Source: Planctomycetota bacterium (GTDB lineage Bacteria > Planctomycetota > UBA1135 > GCA-002686595). Taken from it: DNA of 5,522 nucleotides. The notes beneath the pieces were generated by a model. The model had not been told where the DNA came from. It did not search any database and saw only the letters and a list, made by a program, of their open reading frames with translations. Position 1 is the stretch's first letter; every line of letters begins with the position of its first letter. Location of the stretch: positions 1 to 5,522 of the forward strand of contig JAJDES010000564.1 in NCBI GenBank assembly GCA_029259675.1. The letters run 5' to 3'. The position numbers and the translations under genes were made by a program. Shown here one piece after another: positions 1-4,860 of the stretch.

Positions 1-35
1 GAGTCTAGTGTTTTCCCCGGAAATGGGTGCGGCGA

Positions 36-59
36 GCGCTGCCGCCGGGCGGCTGGCGC
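36..59 (-). terminator. Possible GC-rich hairpin downstream of tRNA-Ala
   Basis: Read on the minus strand, this stretch lies 18 nt past the tRNA 3' end. It can fold as a two-part stem: outer GCGC/GCGC (56-59 with 36-39), a small asymmetric internal loop, then inner GCCGC/GCGGC (49-53 with 41-45) around a 3-nt loop. No U-tract follows, so a classical intrinsic terminator is not shown. It may simply reflect GC-rich sequence or the tail of an upstream gene. Position relative to the tRNA is the main argument. Confidence 0.25.
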
Positions 60-77
60 GGCTGTCGGCGTGAGAGG

Positions 78-154
78 TGGTGGAGACGAAGGGGCTCGAA
101 CCCTCGACCTTCGCATTGCGAACGCGACGCTCTACCAGACTGAGCTACGTCCCC
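78..154 (-). tRNA. tRNA-Ala (anticodon CGC)
   Basis: This is a complete 77-nt tRNA gene that folds into a full cloverleaf. The acceptor stem is GGGGACG/CGTCTCC, the D stem GCTC/GAGC, the anticodon stem TCGCG/TGCGA and the T stem GAGGG/CCCTT with loop TTCGAAC. The anticodon loop TTCGCAA places CGC (plus-strand 118-120) as the anticodon, reading the alanine codon GCG. The third acceptor pair is G3:U70, the well-known identity signal for alanyl-tRNA synthetase, and the discriminator base is A73; both support alanine independently of the anticodon. The 3' CCA is encoded in the gene (78-80). It is transcribed divergently from the aconitase gene. A CGC-anticodon alanine tRNA fits a GC-rich genome that uses GCG codons often. 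Confidence 0.97.
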
Positions 155-165
155 ACGGGGGCGGG

Positions 166-171
166 ATTATA
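166..171 (-). promoter_or_regulatory. -10 box of the tRNA-Ala promoter with GC-rich discriminator
   Basis: On the minus strand this reads TATAAT, a perfect housekeeping sigma -10 hexamer. It lies 11 nt before the tRNA 5' end, which places the transcription start about 4-5 nt upstream of the mature tRNA. The bases between box and tRNA (155-165) are almost all G or C. A GC-rich discriminator is typical of stable-RNA promoters under stringent (ppGpp) control in well-studied bacteria. No good -35 hexamer is seen at 16-18 bp spacing (TCGCAT at 17 bp), so the -35 contribution is weak or unusual. Confidence 0.65.
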
Positions 172-303
172 GGGCTGGATCGCCGGGGATGCGAGCTGGC
201 TGGAGGTCCGAAGCTGGCTTGAAGTGCGATGCGGGGCCTGCGCGTCAGTCCAATCGGGAATTCGCGGGCGCGCGCTAGTTGGGGTGCGTACGATTCTCCC
301 TCA

Positions 304-355
304 CTGCGCACTTTCAGGGCGCAGAATGGACCTATGGCGGGTCTCGGGCCCCGCC
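304..355 (+). other. Two small hairpins in the acn upstream region
   Basis: Two consecutive inverted repeats precede the aconitase start. CTGCGC (304-309) pairs with GCGCAG (319-324) across a 9-nt loop, and GGCGGG (336-341) pairs with CCCGCC (350-355) across an 8-nt loop. They flank an in-frame ATG at 326. If transcription begins upstream they would lie in a 5' leader of the aconitase mRNA. No convincing -35/-10 pair was found on the plus strand between 155 and 436, so the promoter is unplaced. Stems of 6 bp in GC-rich DNA can arise by chance. Confidence 0.2.
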
Positions 356-436
356 CAACAGAACCCGGACTCTTTATCACCGCCAGTTAAGAAGCTGATC
401 AGCAACGCCCTGCCCACGGCGAACCCCCAGGATTCT

Positions 437-3178
437 ATGAAGGACAGTTTTTCCAGCCACCAGGACCTAGTCGTCGGCGAAAGCACCTACCGCATTGCTC
501 GTCTGGGCGCGCTCGAGGCGAGCGGCGTCAAGCTCAGCCGGCTGCCCTTTTCGATGCGGATTTTGCTCGAGAATTTGCTGCGCCGCGAAGACGGCAAGGC
601 GGTGACCAAAGAGGACATTCTCGCCGTTGCCAATTGGCAGCCCAACGATGACGCGCGGGCCGAAATCGCGTTCATGCCCGGTCGCGTTCTCCTGCAGGAT
701 TTCACGGGCGTACCCGCGGTCGTCGATCTGGCGGCCATGCGCGATGCGATGGTGCGCTTGGGCGGTGATCCCAAGAAGATCAATCCGCTGCAGCCTGTTG
801 AACTTGTCATCGATCACTCCGTTCAAGTCGATTACTTCGGCGCCAAGGATTCGCTCAAGCGCAACATCGATGTCGAGTACAAGCGCAACCGCGAGCGCTA
901 CTCGTTCTTGCGCTGGGGGCAGACCGCTTTCGAAAACTTCAAAGCGGTGCCGCCCGGAACCGGAATCGTGCACCAGGTCAATTTGGAATACTTGGCGCGC
1001 GGCGTCATGGAGGGCCAGCAAAACGGCCAGCGTTGGGCTTGGCCGGACACCGTTGTCGGAACCGATTCCCACACGACCATGATCAATGGTTTGGGCGTGC
1101 TCGGTTGGGGCGTCGGCGGAATCGAAGCCGAAGCGGCCATGCTCGGACAGCCGGTCAGCATGTTGATTCCCGACGTTGTCGGTGTGCGCTTGGTCGGTGA
1201 GTTGCCCGAGGGCACCACGGCCACGGACTTGGTCCTGCGCGCAACGGAACTACTGCGCGCCCACGGAGTTGTCGGGAAGTTCGTCGAGTACTTTGGTTCG
1301 GGCTTGAGCGGTTTGCCCCTGGCCGACCGGGCGACCTTGGCCAACATGGCTCCCGAGTATGGGGCGACCTGCGGCATCTTCCCGATTGATAAGGAAACCC
1401 TGCGCTATATGGAGTTCAGTGGTCGTTCACCCGCGACCTTGGCTTTGGTGCAGGCCTACATGCATGAGCAAGGTCTGTGGCACGACGAGAATACGCCCGA
1501 AGCCGAGTACACCGATGTGCTCGAGCTTGATTTGAGGACCATTGAGCCGGCCATGGCCGGTCCGAAGCGTCCCCAGGATCGCGTCAACTTGTCCGGGCTC
1601 AAGGCTAATTTTGAAACGGCACTTAAGAACATGGGGGCCGCGCGTCAGCCCGCTGGAAGCGGCGCCGGGGGAGGAGTGGCAACTGCAATTGCGGAGCCGG
1701 CCACACGGCGCTCGGTTGAGATCGAGCTCGATGGCAAAAAACACAGTCTGAGCGACGGTTCGATTGTGATTGCAGCGATTACCAGTTGCACCAACACCAG
1801 CAATCCTTCGGTCATGATGGCTGCTGGATTGGTTGCGAAGAAGGCGCTGGAGCGCGGCTTGCAAACCAAACCGTGGGTCAAAACGAGTCTCGCGCCGGGT
1901 TCCCAGGTCGTGACGGATTATCTCAAGCGCTCGGGTTTGCTGAGCAGTCTGGAAACTCTGCGGTTCAATGTTGTCGGCTACGGCTGCACAACGTGCATCG
2001 GCAATAGCGGGCCGCTGCCCGAGGCCGTGTCGAAGGGCATTCTTGAGGGTGACCTCATCGCAGCTTCGGTGCTTTCGGGCAATCGCAACTTTGAAGGCCG
2101 CGTGCACCAAATGGTGAAAGCCAATTACTTGGCTTCCCCGCCCTTGGTCGTGGCCTACGCCTTGGCGGGACGCATCGACATTGATCCGAGCGTTGACGCC
2201 TTGGGAACGGGCAGTGACGGCAAGCCGGTTTACCTGCGCGATGTGTGGCCCACGCGCGCGGAAGTGGCGGCTGCCGTGGGCGAGGCGGTCAAGTCCGAAA
2301 TGTTCCTCGACCGCTACGGCGATGTGTACACCGGCGACGAATATTGGCGCAGCATGGAAGTGCCCGAGGGCGACACGTACGCCTGGGATCGGGCTTCCAC
2401 TTATGTGCAAGAGCCGCCTTACTTTGAGGGCATGACCGCCGAAGCCGGCGCCGTGGCGGAGATTCGGGGGGCGCGCGTGCTGGCCTTGTTCGGTGACAGC
2501 ATCACCACCGATCACATCTCTCCCGCCGGTGCGATAGCGCCCTCAAGTCCCGCCGGCCGTTACCTCACTGAAAATGGAGTCGAGAGCGCAGACTTCAATT
2601 CCTACGGGTCCAGGCGCGGAAACCATGAAGTGATGATGCGCGGCACCTTTGCGAATATCCGCATCCGCAACCAACTGGTGCCGGGCGTGGAGGGCGGCGA
2701 AACGATCCACTTCGGCTCGGGCAAGGAGATGTCGATTTACGACGCCGCCATGCTGTACATGCAAGAAGGCACGCCCTTGGCTGTGCTGGCGGGCAAGGAG
2801 TACGGCACGGGTTCGTCTCGAGATTGGGCTGCTAAGGGACCCAACTTGCTCGGCGTACGCGTTGTCATCGCCCAAAGCTACGAACGCATCCACCGCTCCA
2901 ACTTGGTCGGCATGGGCATCCTGCCGCTTGAATTCCCCGCGGGCGAAAGCGCCGAAAGCCTTGGGCTTACGGGTCGCGAATCGATTGAAGTCGTCGGCCT
3001 CACCGATTCACTGGACAAATTCAAGACCGGCTCCAGCATCGAAGTGATCGCGAGTCCCGAAAGCGGAGACGCGATTAAATTCAACGCCAAGTTGCGAATC
3101 GACACGCCGGAAGAGGTTGAGTACTTCCGCAACGGCGGAATTTTACAATACGTTTTGCGTCGCTTGGCGCGCTCGTAA
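437..3178 (+). CDS. acnA: Aconitate hydratase A (AcnA/IRP1-type aconitase)
   Basis: This 913-residue protein interconverts citrate and isocitrate via cis-aconitate in the TCA cycle, using a [4Fe-4S] cluster in the cytoplasm. Most of it aligns by eye with E. coli AcnA (891 residues). The cluster ligands are Cys451 in SCTNTS and Cys517/Cys520 in GCTTCIG; their 66-residue spacing matches the family. Other active-site motifs are QDFTG (87-91), DSH (210-212), NRNFEGR with Arg550 and Arg555, GDSITTDHISPAG (686-698), SYGSRRGNHE (722-731) and GSSRDW with Ser793 and Arg795. The main aconitase domain spans about 60-580 and the C-terminal swivel domain about 705-835. An Ala/Gly-rich insertion near 401-425 is longer than in E. 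coli. The frame is open upstream to 224, with an ATG at 326, but those 71 residues have no family counterpart. ATG 437 gives the usual N-terminus and has a modest AGGA 4 nt upstream. The gene appears monocistronic, with a hairpin after the stop. Confidence 0.97.
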   Translation: MKDSFSSHQDLVVGESTYRIARLGALEASGVKLSRLPFSMRILLENLLRREDGKAVTKEDILAVANWQPNDDARAEIAFMPGRVLLQDFTGVPAVVDLAAMRDAMVRLGGDPKKINPLQPVELVIDHSVQVDYFGAKDSLKRNIDVEYKRNRERYSFLRWGQTAFENFKAVPPGTGIVHQVNLEYLARGVMEGQQNGQRWAWPDTVVGTDSHTTMINGLGVLGWGVGGIEAEAAMLGQPVSMLIPDVVGVRLVGELPEGTTATDLVLRATELLRAHGVVGKFVEYFGSGLSGLPLADRATLANMAPEYGATCGIFPIDKETLRYMEFSGRSPATLALVQAYMHEQGLWHDENTPEAEYTDVLELDLRTIEPAMAGPKRPQDRVNLSGLKANFETALKNMGAARQPAGSGAGGGVATAIAEPATRRSVEIELDGKKHSLSDGSIVIAAITSCTNTSNPSVMMAAGLVAKKALERGLQTKPWVKTSLAPGSQVVTDYLKRSGLLSSLETLRFNVVGYGCTTCIGNSGPLPEAVSKGILEGDLIAASVLSGNRNFEGRVHQMVKANYLASPPLVVAYALAGRIDIDPSVDALGTGSDGKPVYLRDVWPTRAEVAAAVGEAVKSEMFLDRYGDVYTGDEYWRSMEVPEGDTYAWDRASTYVQEPPYFEGMTAEAGAVAEIRGARVLALFGDSITTDHISPAGAIAPSSPAGRYLTENGVESADFNSYGSRRGNHEVMMRGTFANIRIRNQLVPGVEGGETIHFGSGKEMSIYDAAMLYMQEGTPLAVLAGKEYGTGSSRDWAAKGPNLLGVRVVIAQSYERIHRSNLVGMGILPLEFPAGESAESLGLTGRESIEVVGLTDSLDKFKTGSSIEVIASPESGDAIKFNAKLRIDTPEEVEYFRNGGILQYVLRRLARS

Positions 3179-3207
3179 GTCTTGCAACTCGATTTGCGGT
3201 GGTGGGA

Positions 3208-3239
3208 AAGCGGCCTTGGGTAAAAACTCAGGGCCGCTT
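3208..3239 (+). terminator. Long hairpin after acnA, probable terminator
   Basis: Starting 30 nt after the acnA stop, 14 bases (3208-3221) pair with 3226-3239 around an AAAA tetraloop. The outer 8 bp (AAGCGGCC/GGCCGCTT) are perfect and the inner six contain two G-U pairs. Length, compactness and position fit a transcription terminator for acnA. The sequence after the stem is CCAAAAG, so no U-run follows beyond the two T that close the stem. Termination would therefore be non-canonical, or the hairpin acts as an mRNA 3'-end stabiliser. Confidence 0.6.
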
Positions 3240-3460
3240 CCAAAAGCGCGGATTCGCTTCTCCTGCCAAAGGTTTCGCGTGCATCGAAAAACGAAAATGG
3301 AAGCCTTCGCGTTGCGGCCCAAAGCCGTGAAAATGCCTTCATTGACCGTTTGTAGGACAAAGGTGTCATTTTGGACTCGCCCCGCTTCCGCTTGTGCTTG
3401 CCAAGACCAGCCGCCCATGCGATCTTCGTAGGTCGACCATCACCCGCATTGAGACGAGCC

Positions 3461-3500
3461 GCAAGCCTGGGCAACCGAGTGTTGAACGGGCTTGCAACAC
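3461..3500 (+). promoter_or_regulatory. Two mutually exclusive hairpins ahead of sigma-like gene
   Basis: Hairpin A pairs GCAAGCCTG (3461-3469) with CGGGCTTGC (3487-3495); 8 Watson-Crick pairs and one G-U. Hairpin B pairs GTGTTG (3479-3484) with CAACAC (3495-3500), all perfect. B's left arm lies in A's loop while B's right arm lies outside A and shares base 3495, so both cannot form at once. The set ends about 33 nt before the Shine-Dalgarno of the sigma-like gene. Such alternatives are the form taken by attenuators and RNA switches, but no ligand, terminator or known riboswitch motif is evident. The function is inferred only. Confidence 0.25.
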
Positions 3501-3532
3501 CTGCTGGGCCACAGTTGCGCAGAGGACCATGG

Positions 3533-3537
3533 GGAGG
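3533..3537 (+). promoter_or_regulatory. Shine-Dalgarno deciding a GTG start for the sigma-like gene
   Basis: GGAGG lies in a purine-rich run (3531-3543) and sits 5 nt before GTG 3543, an ideal spacing. The two in-frame ATG codons at 3558 and 3561 lie 20 and 23 nt from it, too far for normal use, and neither has another good site. This favours GTG 3543 as the start. Confidence 0.55.
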
Positions 3538-3542
3538 GGGAA

Positions 3543-4196
3543 GTGGGTCGCTGCTACATGATGAGCCTCACCAAAGTTGCACCGTTCACTGATTTACTAA
3601 AGGCAGCTAGAACGGGCAGCGAAGGCTCCATGGGCGCGTTATTGGAACCCTACATTGCAGGCTTGAGCGCTTACGTTCGCTTGCGCTTGAAGCCGGAGGC
3701 GGTTGGCCGCACTGCTGAGCTGTGCGATGAAGTGATCTCGCGCGCAAGTGAGGGCATCGCTACTTTCTCCTACGCAAGCGAATCCAGTTTGCGCAAGTGG
3801 GTCTTCCTGATCGCTGAACAATGCACTGCGGATGCGGGCGGCGATTCCGCCCCGTTGAACGTAGACGCTGTCGATTCCGTGCTGGAGCTTCGCAACGCCG
3901 AAGTCGGCCTCGAGCAAGATGCGCTTGGCGCGGAGGCTCTGCTCGAAAGTTACCGCTCTTTTTGCGGCTCATCGATTCAACAGGGCAGCGGGGAACAATC
4001 GATTCCCAAGCGCATCTTGGAAATCGAACGCGTCTTCCGGGGACTGCCCCATCTGCACAGGGAAGTGATCTTGCTTGTGCGCGTGGCCGGTTTTTCCGAT
4101 TCGGAAGTCGCCAATCGTCTCAGTTGCAGCGTTGGCTTGGTACGGCACCACCTGCATCGAGCCATGGGATTGCTGGCCGACGGCCTGCGGGCCTAG
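3543..4196 (+). CDS. Sigma-70 family (ECF-like) RNA polymerase sigma factor
   Basis: This 217-residue protein has the two-domain plan of small sigma factors, which direct RNA polymerase to selected promoters. Region 2 spans about 17-97: an acidic/aliphatic helix (DLLKAARTG), AYVRLRL (43-49), then DEVISRA (62-68), which stands where ECF factors have D-x-V-Q-E-x-F, and a SLRKWVFLIAEQ helix (82-93). A variable linker follows (about 98-157). Region 4 spans about 158-217, with LPHLHREVILL and a helix-turn-helix (about 184-208, SDSEVANRLSCSVGLVRHHLHRA) that should contact the -35 element. The region 4 match is strong. Region 2 is divergent: the Q-E pair is absent, so core binding or promoter melting may differ. 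The style resembles planctomycetal sigma factors (inference). The start is GTG 3543 because of the GGAGG; ATG 3558 or 3561 would lose only 5-6 residues. No recognisable anti-sigma gene is adjacent, though a membrane protein lies downstream. Alternatives are a sigma-like regulator without sigma activity. Confidence 0.82.
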   Translation: MGRCYMMSLTKVAPFTDLLKAARTGSEGSMGALLEPYIAGLSAYVRLRLKPEAVGRTAELCDEVISRASEGIATFSYASESSLRKWVFLIAEQCTADAGGDSAPLNVDAVDSVLELRNAEVGLEQDALGAEALLESYRSFCGSSIQQGSGEQSIPKRILEIERVFRGLPHLHREVILLVRVAGFSDSEVANRLSCSVGLVRHHLHRAMGLLADGLRA

Positions 4197-4210
4197 CTCA
4201 GTCCATTGTT

Positions 4211-4230
4211 CTGACCGAACGATCGGTCAG
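4211..4230. other. Perfect 8-bp inverted repeat after sigma-like gene
   Basis: CTGACCGA (4211-4218) and TCGGTCAG (4223-4230) are exact reverse complements around ACGA. The element begins 14 nt after the sigma-like stop and lies 94 nt before the membrane-protein start. As RNA it would be a stable hairpin with a tetraloop and could end the sigma transcript, but the following bases are CCCGCATT, not U-rich. As DNA, the dyad resembles the size and symmetry of TetR-type operators and could control the downstream gene. The sequence alone does not separate these readings. Confidence 0.45.
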
Positions 4231-4323
4231 CCCGCATTCGGCAAGCTTCCAAATGAACCGGGAGTTCTTGCGCCCGGCGGGAACCCGTGACCTTTGGACA
4301 ATGAGAAGTAAGAATAGTCGGCT

Positions 4324-4704
4324 ATGGCAATGCACTGGCTAATCTTTCCTCTCACCGTTTTGGCATTGGTTGTCAATGCGCTTGAACCCGATCGAGGAGC
4401 GCTGGCCCTGGAAGGGAAATCCAGGGCGCTGAATGCATGCTCCTGGTTGCTTGCACTCTGGACGTTTTGGGTCCTTTCAGAATTGTTGCGCTACGCAAGC
4501 GGGAGAGAGACGCTCGTCGGTGATGACACGCCGCTGTGGGTCCTGACCTGTGCTTTCCTGAACCTGTTGTTGGCCTGGGAAGCGGGCGAACGGCAATCGC
4601 GGCAATGGCTGCTGCACGCCATGTGCTTCGGCCTATCGCTTGGTGCTGTGGGCTACCAAGCCATCGGCGTTCTGATTGAGCGCAGAAACCAGGGCGCACT
4701 TTGA
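4324..4704 (+). CDS. Small membrane protein of unknown function, four predicted helices
   Basis: I do not recognise this 126-residue protein. Four hydrophobic stretches of membrane-spanning length are visible at about 5-21, 35-55, 70-88 and 96-118, separated by short charged loops (EPDRGA; RYASGRETLVGDD; EAGERQSR) and ending in a basic tail (ERRNQ). The first segment could also be an uncleaved signal anchor. Composition is Leu/Ala/Trp-rich with no cysteine pairs, metal motifs or catalytic signatures. ATG 4324 gives two residues more than an in-frame ATG at 4330; neither has a clear Shine-Dalgarno, the nearest purine stretch being GAGAAGTAAG at 4303-4312, about 11 nt away. It lies 127 bp after the sigma-like gene on the same strand, with an inverted repeat between, so co-transcription is uncertain. 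A role in sensing or restraining the sigma factor is conceivable but unsupported, since membrane anti-sigma factors usually carry a soluble sigma-binding domain absent here. Confidence 0.65.
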   Translation: MAMHWLIFPLTVLALVVNALEPDRGALALEGKSRALNACSWLLALWTFWVLSELLRYASGRETLVGDDTPLWVLTCAFLNLLLAWEAGERQSRQWLLHAMCFGLSLGAVGYQAIGVLIERRNQGAL

Positions 4705-4769
4705 ATCCGTGATCCGAGCGCACCGGAAACGAATTTCGGAATGCGTTCGCCGCACGGCTGATTCGCAGC

Positions 4770-4791
4770 CCGGTGGCAGTCCGGTGGCAGC
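4770..4791. repeat. 11-bp tandem duplication
   Basis: Two adjacent copies of CCGGTGGCAG plus one base (T in the first copy, C in the second) lie in the convergent intergenic region, giving 10 of 11 identical positions. This is consistent with a slippage duplication. With only two units it is not a microsatellite, and no protein binding is implied. Confidence 0.7.
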
Positions 4792-4814
4792 GGTTCCACC
4801 TGCACGGGCCGTCA

Positions 4815-4838
4815 GTGATCCCCACGGAGGGGGATCAC
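4815..4838. terminator. Perfect 9-bp hairpin between convergent genes
   Basis: GTGATCCCC (4815-4823) is exactly complementary to GGGGATCAC (4830-4838) around a 6-nt loop. It lies 110 nt after the membrane-protein stop and 22 nt after the alpha-glucan phosphorylase stop read on the minus strand. The convergent placement suggests a shared bidirectional terminator, and it is closer to the phosphorylase end. There is no U-tract on either side. Confidence 0.55.
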
Positions 4839-4842
4839 CTTG

Positions 4843-4854
4843 AGCGGCGCCGCT
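4843..4854. repeat. 12-bp perfect palindrome
   Basis: AGCGGCGCCGCT equals its own reverse complement. It lies 6 nt beyond the phosphorylase stop on the minus strand, just before the 9-bp hairpin. It may strengthen the 3'-end structure or be a chance product of GC-rich sequence. Confidence 0.4.
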
Positions 4855-4860
4855 AAATTC

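Larger units (their letters stand above)
3240..3542. other. Gene-free interval between acnA hairpin and sigma-like gene
   Basis: About 300 bp without a reading frame that looks like a gene. A minus-strand frame (3143-3418) overlaps both the acnA end and its hairpin and has no recognisable protein features. The interval holds a perfect -35-like TTGACC at 3342-3347 with no matching -10 box at normal spacing, an 8-bp palindrome GGTCGACC (3431-3438), and overlapping inverted repeats at 3461-3500. It presumably contains the promoter and leader of the downstream gene, but I cannot place the promoter. Confidence 0.5.

Noticed and set aside
304..324. Iron-responsive-element-like stem-loop before the aconitase gene
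   Set aside because: The loop (ACTTTCAGG) lacks the CAGUGN apical loop and the bulged C of an IRE. The 6-bp stem alone is not evidence of aconitase autoregulation.
1427..2515. Minus-strand 362-codon open frame antisense to acnA
   Set aside because: It lies wholly within well-supported acnA coding sequence. Its His/Arg/Gln-rich translation is typical of the antisense shadow of a GC-rich gene and shows no domain.
3342..3371. TTGACC as the -35 of a promoter for the sigma-like gene
   Set aside because: The hexamer is good, but the bases 16-18 nt downstream (GTCATT, TCATTT) match the -10 consensus poorly. It would also leave a leader of about 170 nt.
3143..3418. Minus-strand 91-codon frame in the acnA-sigma interval
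   Set aside because: It overlaps the acnA 3' end and passes through the 14-bp hairpin. It has no recognisable domain and no clear ribosome site, so a real gene is not supported.
3821..4342. Plus-strand 173-codon frame overlapping the sigma-like gene
   Set aside because: It is an alternate frame of the sigma-like gene, with Arg/Ser-rich composition and no homology signal. Its end overlaps the start of the membrane-protein gene only by chance.
4301..4342. 13-codon upstream ORF overlapping the membrane-protein start
   Set aside because: ATG 4301 to TAA 4342 overlaps ATG 4324 in another frame. It has no ribosome site and very short ORFs of this kind are frequent by chance.
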